Positions 16,213-23,693 of a DNA stretch of 64,000 nucleotides are shown here, one piece after another. Numbering within the stretch: the first letter of the stretch is position 1; every line of letters begins with the position of its first letter. The DNA lies in contig NZ_JASBVP010000003.1 of NCBI RefSeq assembly GCF_029961025.1, positions 186,001 through 250,000 on the forward strand, in the 5' to 3' direction. This DNA comes from Mycobacterium sp. (GTDB lineage Bacteria; Actinomycetota; Actinomycetes; Mycobacteriales; Mycobacteriaceae). The notes under the pieces are model-generated. The model had not been told where the DNA came from. It searched no databases and saw only the letters and a program-made list of their open reading frames with translations. Position numbers and translations under genes: made by a program.

Positions 16213-17757
16213 CTAATTCACGCAGGGCACGCCGCCGCCGCCGATGGGCGCGCCGCTGTCAGGGGTGGGCTCGGTGGTGGTGGCGCGTTGTTGGTGACGG
16301 GTGCCGGACCCGGTCGAGGCCGTTGAGTCGGCATCCGGCGACGGCAGAGACGACGGGAGGGCGTAGTCGTCGTCGACGACGACCACGACGTGACGGGGTT
16401 TGACGGCGGAATCCGGACGCTCGGGGGTGTCGATGCCCAGCAGCGCCGCCACAGCGCGCGCGTCGGCGTCCGCACCCGCCCCGTATTCGATCGTGGTGGC
16501 GGTCGGTTCGCCGGAGCGACGGTCGCGGACCTGCCCGGTGGTGTAGCCGTTTTTCTTCAGGGTGCGCGACACCGCGCCGGCAAGTCCGCTGGTGCTGCCG
16601 GCGTTGACCACGTCAACGACGATGGCGGGATGCGGCGCGGCGGCGCTGGTGGTCGGGGGCGTGGCGATTCCGAACGCCGCGGCGACCTCGGCTTTGATCG
16701 CGGCGGGGTCGACGATATTGACGTCTTGACCGTCGATGGTCTCGAAACGGACCACGGGCAGCGTCCGGTACTGCACGTTGGCGCCCGCGAGCCGGCCGAT
16801 CCTGCGGAACAGTGTCTCGTCCCAGCCCGCGGACAGCACCACGTCCTTGCGCGCGACCGCCATCAGGCTCTTGAGCTTGCCGAGGTCGGTGAAGGTCCCG
16901 GAGTCTTGAAGCTGGCGCATGACCGAGGCCAGGAAGGCCTGTTGGCGATGGGTGCGGTCCAGGTCGCCGTTGTCCAGTCCCTGGCGCTGGCGGACGAACG
17001 CCAGCGCCTGCGCGGCGTCGAGTGTCTGCCGGCCCGCGGGGAAGTCGGCGCCGGAATACGGGTCGTAGACGGGGTGTTTGAGACACACCTGCACGCCGCC
17101 CAGGCTCTGGGCCAGGTCGTAGAAACCGGCGAGGTTGATCTCCGCGAAATAGTCGATCGGCACCCCCGTCAGGTTGCGCACCGCCCGCAATGTCGCCGCC
17201 CTGCCGGCTTCCCGGCCCCGGGTCTCCAGTTCCTTCTGGTTGCTCACCCCCTGATCCACGAGCTTTTGCTCGACGTATTGCTTGGTGAGCCCGTACGCCT
17301 CTTTGATCTTGATGTGGCGGTATCCCGGCACCCCGCTGAAGGGCACCCAGTCGTCGCGGGGAATCGAGAAGGCGACCACCGTGTCGTCGGCCCCCAGGTG
17401 CACGAGGATCAGCGTGTTGGTGTTGTAGCCCCCCGCATCGGAATCCCCGGCGTGCAGGTGTTTCAAGATCGACCAGGGCAGGGCGTTGCCGTTTTGGTCT
17501 TTTCGTGAGTCCAGTCCGATGAGCAGGATGTTCACCGGGCCGTCGCTGGGGCGCGGGGCGTCGGCACCCAGCGCCTGCGAAACCGTGATCCCGCTCAGCG
17601 CACCGTGGGCCAGCCACCAACCCGTGCCGGTGAGCGCCAGTGCCGCGGCCGACACCAGCGCCATCCCGGTGCGGGCCAGCCTGCTCGGGGTCCGGGCGAC
17701 GGGCCCGCCCCCCCGGCGGCGATGCCGGCCGCGGGATCGCGTTGGATTCTCCACCAC
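16213..17757 (-). CDS. LytR-CpsA-Psr (LCP) family wall-polymer ligase, CpsA-like
   Basis: A 514-residue membrane-anchored protein begins with two GTG codons at 17757 and 17754. A basic cytoplasmic tail (about 25 residues) leads into a single hydrophobic segment GMALVSAAALALTGTGWWLA. The LCP catalytic domain follows: NILLIGLDSRKDQNG, NTNTLILVHLGADDTVVAFSIPRDDWV, IKIKEAYGLTKQYVE, and FAEINLAGFYDLAQSLGGV. A LytR_C domain lies near the end (VVDVVNAGSTSGLAGAVSRTLKKNGY). LCP enzymes attach arabinogalactan to peptidoglycan in mycobacteria. The length is close to M. tuberculosis CpsA (Rv3484), which lies near otsA there too. Confidence 0.92.
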   Translation of the reverse strand: MVENPTRSRGRHRRRGGGPVARTPSRLARTGMALVSAAALALTGTGWWLAHGALSGITVSQALGADAPRPSDGPVNILLIGLDSRKDQNGNALPWSILKHLHAGDSDAGGYNTNTLILVHLGADDTVVAFSIPRDDWVPFSGVPGYRHIKIKEAYGLTKQYVEQKLVDQGVSNQKELETRGREAGRAATLRAVRNLTGVPIDYFAEINLAGFYDLAQSLGGVQVCLKHPVYDPYSGADFPAGRQTLDAAQALAFVRQRQGLDNGDLDRTHRQQAFLASVMRQLQDSGTFTDLGKLKSLMAVARKDVVLSAGWDETLFRRIGRLAGANVQYRTLPVVRFETIDGQDVNIVDPAAIKAEVAAAFGIATPPTTSAAAPHPAIVVDVVNAGSTSGLAGAVSRTLKKNGYTTGQVRDRRSGEPTATTIEYGAGADADARAVAALLGIDTPERPDSAVKPRHVVVVVDDDYALPSSLPSPDADSTASTGSGTRHQQRATTTEPTPDSGAPIGGGGVPCVN

Positions 17758-17812
17758 AGTTTCGACTGTGCCATACGCGTCACACCCGACCGCTGGCGCT
17801 GATTAGAGCTGA

Positions 17813-18748
17813 TTAGAGGAATGCGCGGAGGAACTGCAGGACCTGACCGATGCTGGCGAAGCCGCCGAGGTGGCTCTCGCCGCAGCGCCGGGTGAGTTCG
17901 GCGTCTTGCAGGCGCGAGACGGCCGCCTCAACGGCGGCCAGCGGCACCAGCGGGTCGGCGTCGCCGTGCCACCACCGGACCGGCACTTTGACGTCGGTCA
18001 ACCGAAAACCCCAGTCCCGGCCGAACAGCCGCACGTCGTCGATCATGCCCTGGAAGCGACCGTGGATGACGTTGAGCATGTCATCGACGAAAATCGCCTC
18101 GATTTCCGGGTCGGCGAGCACCCGCCGATCCTCCGGGGGCCAGAAACCGGCGTAGCCCCGGTAGGCGTAATGCGCGACGGGGATGAGCGGGGCCGCCAGC
18201 GCGGTGCTCAGCGCTCCCAGCGGCCGGCGCAATCCCGACAGCACCGGGGCGAAGCGGCGGGCAACCTCGACGACGCCGCCGGCGGTGGCGTCGGGGCCCA
18301 CCGATGGGACCACGCCATCCAGGACCGCCACCGCGGCCACGCGGGCCACCAGCGGGGGTATCGCCCCGCAGGCCAGGGCGTAGGGCCCGCCGCCGGACAG
18401 GCCCACCACCCCCAGCCGCTCGGCGCCGAGTTGATCGCTCACCTCGGCCATGTCGGCGGCCCAGTCGACCACCGCGTGGTAGCGATGCGCGTCGGACAGA
18501 CCCGAGCCGGGCCGCTCCACGACGACGACCCGCAGGCCGAGCTTCTCGGCGGCGCGCCGGCCTGCCAGCGGGAACTGGCGCCGGGCGCCCAGCGTGCCGT
18601 GAAACCACAGCACCACCGCGCCGGCGGGGTCGCCGAATTCCGCGTAGCCCAGCCGGCGACCGTCGGGCAGGTGAAAGCGGCCTTCCGCGCCGGGCTTTTC
18701 GACGCGCGGTACCCGGAAGGGGTGTCGCAGGGGGTTGCTCAGTTTCAT
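17813..18748 (-). CDS. Alpha/beta-hydrolase, 311 aa
   Basis: The start is taken as ATG 18748 (MKLSNPLRHPFRVPRVEK); the frame is open to 18811. The fold is clear: FHLPDGRRLGYAEFGDPAGAVVLWFHGTLGARRQ (oxyanion HGT), VERPGSGLSD, nucleophile elbow GLSGGGPYAL, acid loop WWHGDADPLVP, and catalytic His in CGESHLGGF. A four-helix cap lies between. The substrate is unknown; it may act on a lipid or small ester. It is divergent from the universal stress gene across a 296-bp gap. Confidence 0.85.
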   Translation of the reverse strand: MKLSNPLRHPFRVPRVEKPGAEGRFHLPDGRRLGYAEFGDPAGAVVLWFHGTLGARRQFPLAGRRAAEKLGLRVVVVERPGSGLSDAHRYHAVVDWAADMAEVSDQLGAERLGVVGLSGGGPYALACGAIPPLVARVAAVAVLDGVVPSVGPDATAGGVVEVARRFAPVLSGLRRPLGALSTALAAPLIPVAHYAYRGYAGFWPPEDRRVLADPEIEAIFVDDMLNVIHGRFQGMIDDVRLFGRDWGFRLTDVKVPVRWWHGDADPLVPLAAVEAAVSRLQDAELTRRCGESHLGGFASIGQVLQFLRAFL

Positions 18749-19044
18749 CGTTTCGGAAATGTCGGGTGTGGTGGAGCGGGTGATCGCATGGGTTGCCGCG
18801 GCGGCGGGCACCCAACGTTAACCGGCGATCGAAACCCGGCGCTTAGCGGCGGGCGTCGTGCTCGGCTCATGCCTGCGGGTCGAGGCCGGCGGGGAGTCGG
18901 TGGTGCGGCCCGCGGAGTCCGCTTCGGGCATCGCGCTCGATCTTTGGGGCTCGCGGACGGGCATTTCACGGGAATTGGCGGGTGCACACGCAGCAAAGCG
19001 TTACCGTCTTCAACGGGCAGTGCAGACGGGGCCAGGGAGGGTGG
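18749..19044. other. Divergent intergenic region, 296 bp
   Basis: The gap separates the leftward hydrolase and the rightward stress-protein gene. GGGAGGG lies seven bases before the ATG at 19045 and is its ribosome site. I looked for a DosR box, because many mycobacterial stress-protein genes have one, and found no convincing 20-base palindrome. No other gene is seen. Confidence 0.4.
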
Positions 19045-19497
19045 ATGAAGACTTACCGGACTGTGGTCGTCGGTACCGACGGCTCGGAGTCGTCGCTGCG
19101 CGCGGTCGACCGCGCGGGCCAGATTGCCGCGGAGTCCAACGCGAAGCTGATCATCGCCACGGGGTACCTTCCCCAGAAGGAAGATTTGCGCGCCGCCGAC
19201 ATCCTCGGAGACGAGGCCTACAAGGTGCGCGGCAACGCGCCGGTCTACGCGATCCTGCGTGAGGCCCGTGACCGGGCCAAGGCGGCCGGGGCGAAGGATA
19301 TCGAGGAACGGCCGATCCAGGAGACGCCGGTACACGCGCTGGTGGACCTGGCCGAAGAGGTGCACGCCGACCTGCTGGTGGTCGGCAACGTGGGCCTGGA
19401 CGCGCGATCGGCGCTCATTGCGCGGGTTTTCTCGGTCCCCGCGAGCGTTGCCAGCACGGCCAAGGCCGACGTGCTGATCGTTCACACCACCGGCTGA
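19045..19497 (+). CDS. Universal stress protein (UspA family, Rv1636/TB15.3-like), 150 aa
   Basis: The ATG at 19045 follows GGGAGGG. The single Usp domain runs from YRTVVVGTDGSESSLRAVDRAGQIA to KADVLIVHTTG. It resembles M. tuberculosis TB15.3 along its whole length. The usual nucleotide-binding loop is G-x2-G-x9-G-S. Here the first part is intact (GNVGLDARSALIARV) but the final GS is FS (RVFSVPAS). TB15.3-type proteins bind ATP or cAMP, so the change may alter ligand binding. The gene is followed 66 bp later by an adenosine-specific kinase gene on the same strand. Confidence 0.9.
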   Translation: MKTYRTVVVGTDGSESSLRAVDRAGQIAAESNAKLIIATGYLPQKEDLRAADILGDEAYKVRGNAPVYAILREARDRAKAAGAKDIEERPIQETPVHALVDLAEEVHADLLVVGNVGLDARSALIARVFSVPASVASTAKADVLIVHTTG

Positions 19498-19563
19498 CCG
19501 GCTCGGCGCTGATCGTTGCCGCGAGTCTGCCCACGGCCGCAGCGTGTCGATGGCAGCATAGGT

Positions 19564-20061
19564 GTGGTGACGACCGCGCTGTCCTGGGATGTGGTTTCCA
19601 TCGAGAAGCCGGACGATGTCAACGTCGTGATCGGGCAGGCGCACTTCATCAAAACGGTGGAAGACCTGCACGAGGCGATGGTCGGGGTGGGTTCGTCACT
19701 GCGGTTCGGGCTGGCGTTTTGTGAGGCGTCCGGGCCGCGGTTGGTTCGCCGCACCGGCAACGACGACGAGCTGGTCCAACTGGCGGTCCGCAATGCGCTG
19801 GCCATCGCGGCCGGGCACTGTTTCGTGATTTTCATCCGCGAGGGGTTCCCGGTCAACGTCCTCAACCCGCTTAAGGCGGTGCCGGAGGTGTGCACGATCT
19901 ACTGCGCCACGGCCAATCCGGTCGACATCGTGGTCGCGGTGACGCCGCGCGGCCGCGGCATCGTGGCCGTTGTCGACGGCGAGACACCCCTCGGGGTGGA
20001 GACCGACCGTGACGCGGCCGACCGGCACGACCTGCTGCGCGCCATCGGTTACAAGCTTTGA
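19564..20061 (+). CDS. Adenosine-specific kinase family protein (DUF355), 165 aa
   Basis: Two GTG codons at 19564 and 19567 are the likely starts; the frame is open to 19516 but no ribosome site is evident there. The product is compact: WDVVSIEKPDDVNVVIGQAHFIKTVEDL, LRFGLAFCEASGPRLVRRTGNDDELV, GHCFVIFIREGFPVNVLNPLKAVPEVCTIYCATANPVDIVVA, and GRGIVAVVDGETPLGVE. This is the family described as adenosine-specific kinase in archaea. Enzyme activity in bacteria is not established. It probably shares a transcript with the stress protein gene. Confidence 0.85.
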   Translation: MVTTALSWDVVSIEKPDDVNVVIGQAHFIKTVEDLHEAMVGVGSSLRFGLAFCEASGPRLVRRTGNDDELVQLAVRNALAIAAGHCFVIFIREGFPVNVLNPLKAVPEVCTIYCATANPVDIVVAVTPRGRGIVAVVDGETPLGVETDRDAADRHDLLRAIGYKL

Positions 20062-20167
20062 GTGCCGGAGGCGTGAGCCGGCTCGAATCCCGGTGCCTGG
20101 CTACCCCCAGCACTCGTCGCCAGGCGAAGAGCTACGCGAAGATTGCTGTTAACCTTCGCTGCGTAAT

Positions 20168-20224
20168 CCCGGTTGGGGGAGCTGATGTGGGCCACGAGAT
20201 TACCCCAACCGGGACAACTGTCCC
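20168..20224. repeat. Two inverted repeats upstream of the orphan two-gene unit
   Basis: CCCGGTTGGGG (20168-20178) and CCCCAACCGGG (20203-20213) are perfect 11-bp arms around 24 bases. The right arm shares its last three bases with a second palindrome, GGGACA-AC-TGTCCC (20211-20224). There is no T tract, so a simple terminator for the upstream gene is less likely than an operator or a structured leader. The next start (GTG 20284) is 60 bp downstream. Confidence 0.55.
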
Positions 20225-20283
20225 GTCTGAGAACAAGACCGTTCAAGCCGATGAAGCCCGGAAAGCAAGTAAGAGGTGACCAT

Positions 20284-20910
20284 GTGACGAGTGTTTCGGC
20301 GGCGTTCTATGATGTCGCCCAACGGCGACGCGAGGGGCCAGCCCTGGTGGCTGGTTTGCGGTCACGGGCTCTCCGGCCAATACCCGAGGAGTGGCACCGG
20401 TATCTCAATCAGACAGCTTTCGACGCGTTCTTCATCACCGCGCCGTTCGCTGAAGCCCGGACCGAGGGGCACGTCGGTGTGCCCATTCTTAGCCAACAGG
20501 AAGTCGAGTTCTTGTTGGGCGCAGCGGAATTCCGCCGAGGCGAATCGAATGATCGCGAGCAGCAGACGTGGTGGGAACTGTGGAGCACCGAGGATGGCAA
20601 ATACGCGTTACTCCCCGGCGATAACGATCCCGAACTGACCATCAGGGTGTGTGCCTTGGTATGCACGGGTAACCGCGTCCAGATGCGAAGCTTCTCCACC
20701 GGCTTTGCCCTCACCAAATACGGCTTTCGGCGGCGTAAACCCATGCACATCACCACCGCGGTCTGCGTCCGCGAAGATGTCGACGAGCCAGGCGCCCCGT
20801 ATCGCGGACGCTGTGCCAACCATGGCTGCGGCGCGGGTTGCTCGGCAGACGTCGTGGTCGTCCCACAAGACGGCCTCTACCTCCTTAGGGGATGCGCATG
20901 CCCGTCGTAA
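20284..20910 (+). CDS. Unknown protein with cysteine-rich C-terminus, 208 aa
   Basis: The GTG at 20284 follows AAGTAAGAGGTGACCAT; the frame is open to 20173 but the upstream part contains the inverted repeats. The protein starts MTSVSAAFYDVAQRRREG, has a mixed central region with ILSQQEVEFLLGAAEFRRGES and WWELWSTEDGKYALLPG, and ends with a Cys/His cluster: CANHGCGAGCSADVVVVPQDGLYLLRGCACPS. The spacing suggests a metal site, perhaps a zinc ribbon. I do not recognise the family. It overlaps the next gene by 19 bp. Confidence 0.7.
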   Translation: MTSVSAAFYDVAQRRREGPALVAGLRSRALRPIPEEWHRYLNQTAFDAFFITAPFAEARTEGHVGVPILSQQEVEFLLGAAEFRRGESNDREQQTWWELWSTEDGKYALLPGDNDPELTIRVCALVCTGNRVQMRSFSTGFALTKYGFRRRKPMHITTAVCVREDVDEPGAPYRGRCANHGCGAGCSADVVVVPQDGLYLLRGCACPS

Positions 20911-21404
20911 TCGCCGCTGGAGTCACAGCGGTCGCTAGTGGTTTCGACTGGAGCAAGATCCTTGGGATTCCCGCCTCGACCCTCGCCTTCATCAGCCTGT
21001 TCTCCCTCTTCGTCGGCATCATTCACCCGGCGGCCGTGCAGAAGCCCATCTACTGGCACGAGGGCGGCAAGACGTGGATGCGGTTAACGGTAAAGAATCG
21101 CAGCTTCGGCTTTGACCGCCACGTCGAGAAGATCATGCTGTACCGGGTGCCGGGGTTCTTCAAGCGGACGTTCACTCGCAAATGGCGACAGCAGTCGCTT
21201 CCTGCCGTTCCTTGGGGAGTGGATCTGCCGACCCCGAACAAGCCAACAGTTCTGGCCAAGCGTGTCGCACGACTGTTCGAGTTCGAACTGCGTACTCCGG
21301 CGGGAGGTTCGACGAAGGTGGCGCTCGACAAAGCCTTTCGTGTCGACGTGAAGTGCGGGTCGCGCCGCAGTCGACGCAAGAAAATCAAATTCCGAGACCT
21401 CTAA
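20892..21404 (+). CDS. Unknown membrane-anchored protein, 170 aa
   Basis: The ATG at 20892 (or the one at 20898) lies inside the end of the upstream gene, so the two are translationally linked. The N-terminus has two hydrophobic stretches, VVIAAGVTAVASGF and ILGIPASTLAFISLFSLFVGIIHPAA, and the rest is basic and probably cytoplasmic: WMRLTVKNRSFGFDRHVEKIMLYRVPGFFKR, ending in SRRSRRKKIKFRDL. No known family was recognised. With its partner it forms a compact accessory operon next to an AbiE-like locus and an IS relic. Confidence 0.65.
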   Translation: MRMPVVIAAGVTAVASGFDWSKILGIPASTLAFISLFSLFVGIIHPAAVQKPIYWHEGGKTWMRLTVKNRSFGFDRHVEKIMLYRVPGFFKRTFTRKWRQQSLPAVPWGVDLPTPNKPTVLAKRVARLFEFELRTPAGGSTKVALDKAFRVDVKCGSRRSRRKKIKFRDL

Positions 21405-21533
21405 CGGCGGCGTTACGCGTCTAATGATGCTCAACTACGCTTCTCGGCTTACGGCGGTGTTGTGATGGGCACCCAGAAAATAGCCTTCGGCACCCGGGAA
21501 CCCTGGCGTGTCAGCCGGATGATCGCGTCCGCC

Positions 21534-21706
21534 TTGTTTTTTTAGAGTCCTGTGGCCCCGGGTGGGGGCTGAAAGGGGCGATGAATTACATGGCTGGCCG
21601 GAAGACGCATTCCGCCGAGGGCATTGTGCGCAAGCTGCGTCGAGCCGACGAGTTGGCCTCGGCGGGCAAGACCAACGAGGAGATCGCCGCCGAGCTGCAG
21701 GTGTCG
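21534..21706 (+). mobile_element. IS3-family relic: one end and the orfA 5' part
   Basis: The relic starts with TTTTTTTAGAGTCCTGTGG, matching the right end of the IS at 4506-5740 read inward. An orfA start follows at 21581: MNYMAGRKTHSAEGIVRKL, then NEEIAAELQVS. Homology stops abruptly near 21706, where the coding sequence of an AbiEii-like gene on the other strand begins. It differs from the full copy at many positions, so it derives from a related element. It removed the 3' end of the AbiEii gene. Confidence 0.75.
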
Positions 21707-22377
21707 GCCGTGTGGACTGCGCTCTGCGCCGCGGCCCGGCCAGCGTCCCTGGGACCGTCCTGGAAATTCAGCAAGCAGTAGATCAGGTCGTACGAGTCCT
21801 TGTTGTCGTGGCGGTCCTGGAAGGCAAGGATCTTCAGGACCACGTACGAGAGGATGTTGGCAACGCGCACGGTGGCCCGTGACTGCCCCCCATCATCGAG
21901 CCGCTCCGCTTCGATCTCGCACTCGAAGTAGTCCCGCGTGACGAGCTGCGCACCGCGCACGTTGAACGCGCCGAGACCAGACCCCATGGCTTGCTTGGGC
22001 TTGAAGATCTGCCCTGGATCGACCCGGTCGGTCTCACAGAGGAACTCCACAATAACGGTGACGCCCTCCACGGCCTTCGTCCACCGGAATGAGTGCTCCG
22101 CGCTGAACCCGGCCTTCTTCAGGTTGTTCTCGAACGTCCGATACGCCTCGGGGCTCTCGTCCCCGACGGCCAGCCCGATCACGAGATCGATGTCCGTCGT
22201 GCCGACGTGAGGCCGCGCGCCCTCGGGAAGACTGCCGACAATGTAGCGGGGCGCGAGACCGCCAGCGAGATACACGCGGTCGCGCCACGGACCAATGTCG
22301 CCCAGTAGGGTGACGAGGACTCGTTCACAACGGGCTGTCGTCGCCTCGTCGTAGTCGCTTTGGTGGCGCTTGCTCAA
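21586..22377 (-). pseudogene. AbiEii-like nucleotidyltransferase toxin, C-terminus replaced by IS sequence
   Basis: The start is ATG 22377, overlapping the upstream antitoxin gene by four bases. The nucleotidyltransferase core is clear: VYLAGGLAPRYIVGSLPEGA, then HVGTTDIDLVIGLA with Asp62 and Asp64 as metal ligands. Family members transfer nucleotides, in some cases onto tRNA ends, and are the toxins of type IV AbiE systems. Native sequence ends near residue 223 (ILSYVVLKILAFQDRHDNKDSYDLIYCLL is still present). The last 40 or so codons are antisense to the IS3 relic orfA. Known toxins run to about 280-300 residues, so activity is doubtful, though the catalytic half is intact. Confidence 0.75.
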
Positions 22378-23432
22378 AAGCCGATGACCTCCTCACGGAG
22401 CCGGTCCGCCTGCTCGCGCCCGCGCCGCGGGTCCTGGCGCAGGTCGAAGTACAACCGGAAGGGATTGACCGTACACACCCTGTCCACCACGGTGCGGAAG
22501 ACGAGGGGCGCGTCGCCCGCCGCTTGCCGTAACAGAACATTGTGGCCCTCATTAACGATTTCCGCGCCCACGACCTTCGCAGCCTCGGCGAGCACAACGG
22601 TCTCCGTGATCCAGATGTCGATGACTGGAATTGACGTTATGAATGGAGCGAGGCGTGCCGCGCCGGCCGCTCCGGTCACCGCATGATCGACCTTCGCTTC
22701 TGTCAGGAGGTCGCTGAGGCTCCCTGCGTGAGCACGTGTGTCACGTGCGAGGCGAAATGCACGGACCTGCGTGACCCGGCGATCACGCATCTCCTCGGCC
22801 CACAGGTCTAGCAGCGCTGTCGGGTTAGAGACGCGACGAATACGCTTGGGCCCAGCTCCTTCGACGTCGACGAGTTGGTCCCGCTCTAGGCGGGCGAAGA
22901 CCCGATGTGCTAGGCCCACCGAAATGTGCGCAGCGACCGCTAGGTCATGAACCTGCCACCAGCGCGTCGGCTCACGCAGGAGAGCCTGCGCGGCTATTCC
23001 GGCCTTGCCGGTGAGCTTGACTGGTGGTTCACCCTGCTTTTCGCGCGTGGCGGGTGTTGGGCGCCCCTCTGTCCACACGAATATTCCAGGGAGCTTGACG
23101 CGCATGTTGCCTTGAGCGTCAATGACAGCCACGCCGGCATCCTCCAGGAGGCGCCGCGCCTCCTGGGTCGTGGTTCGAGCCACGAGTAGCAAGTGCGCGT
23201 CGTCCGGAAGGTGACGGGCGTATTCGATGAGCTGGCGGGCGCCGGCGGCGTTCGTCGCGCGCTGTGCTTTCACCTCGACAACATGAGACACGTCTCCAGC
23301 GCGCACCACGATATCCGGCGGTTGGCGACCGCCTACAGTGGGCTCGGTCGTAACACCGAGGATCTCCCGGAGAATGCCGAGGGCCTCCCGTTCCAGGGGC
23401 CCCTCGATATTCAGGATCTGCGGTATATTCAC
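22374..23432 (-). CDS. AbiEi-like antitoxin with PD-(D/E)XK-like N-terminal domain, 352 aa
   Basis: The first usable start is GTG 23432; stop codons block frames further upstream. Residues 30-60 read PTVGGRQPPDIVVRAGDVSH and then VVEVKAQ, which matches a PD-(D/E)XK core (D40, E53, K55). A block with LLLVARTTTQEARRLLEDAGVAVIDAQGN resembles the AbiEi_2 family, whose signature includes an iDa.GN turn. Residues about 140-200 form a winged helix (AAQALLREPTRWWQVHDLAV and AHISVGLAHRVFARLERDQLV). A C-terminal substrate-like domain follows. It precedes the nucleotidyltransferase toxin with an ATGA overlap. A perfect palindrome covers the start, fitting autorepression. Nuclease activity is unproven. 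Confidence 0.75.
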   Translation of the reverse strand: MNIPQILNIEGPLEREALGILREILGVTTEPTVGGRQPPDIVVRAGDVSHVVEVKAQRATNAAGARQLIEYARHLPDDAHLLLVARTTTQEARRLLEDAGVAVIDAQGNMRVKLPGIFVWTEGRPTPATREKQGEPPVKLTGKAGIAAQALLREPTRWWQVHDLAVAAHISVGLAHRVFARLERDQLVDVEGAGPKRIRRVSNPTALLDLWAEEMRDRRVTQVRAFRLARDTRAHAGSLSDLLTEAKVDHAVTGAAGAARLAPFITSIPVIDIWITETVVLAEAAKVVGAEIVNEGHNVLLRQAAGDAPLVFRTVVDRVCTVNPFRLYFDLRQDPRRGREQADRLREEVIGF

Positions 23433-23448
23433 AACGAGTGTGAATATA
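23424..23448. promoter_or_regulatory. Perfect palindrome over the antitoxin start
   Basis: TATATTCACA (23424-23433) and TGTGAATATA (23439-23448) are perfect 10-bp arms around ACGAG. The antitoxin GTG start (23430-23432, read leftward) lies in the left arm. A partial third half-site, ATTCAGTGAATATTG, follows at 23453. AbiEi antitoxins of known systems bind inverted repeats in their own promoter. With no room for a ribosome site, the transcript may be leaderless, as is common in mycobacteria. Confidence 0.7.
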
Positions 23449-23577
23449 GCTCATTCAGTGAATATTGCCAAGGCGTCGAGCCTGCCATTATTAATCAGCG
23501 GGCTCCGGGGGTGTGAAACTCTGACTGCCAAAACCGCAGCTCAGGCGAGTTTTTGTCTGCCCTCTGCGTTTGCGGAT

Positions 23578-23594
23578 ATACCCTGTGGGGGTAT
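23578..23594. promoter_or_regulatory. CsoR-type operator-like palindrome without its gene
   Basis: ATACCC-TGTGG-GGGTAT is a perfect 6-bp dyad. The CsoR/CstR/RcnR family binds sites of this general form (a TACCC half, a short spacer and a GGGTA half). No CsoR gene or metal transporter is next to it; the IS110 copy begins 100 bp to the right. It may be the remains of a lost metal or sulphur-stress operon, or chance. Confidence 0.35.
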
Positions 23595-23693
23595 CAAATC
23601 GCTCCGAAGATGCTCCACCAATCCTCCACGCTGCGGGAAGTGACCCGCCACAGTAAACGGCGCGCCGGAGCGCCAGCCGTCGGTTGCTCGAAC

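Noticed and set aside
18749..19044. Possible DosR box before the universal stress protein gene
   Set aside because: No sequence close to the 20-base GGGAC...GTCCC palindrome is present in the gap.
20070..20110. tRNA T-arm-like sequence (GGCTCGAATCC) after the adenosine kinase gene, possible attachment site
   Set aside because: The T-loop base is changed, no acceptor stem or anticodon arm fits around it, and no second copy was seen at the far side of the accessory zone.
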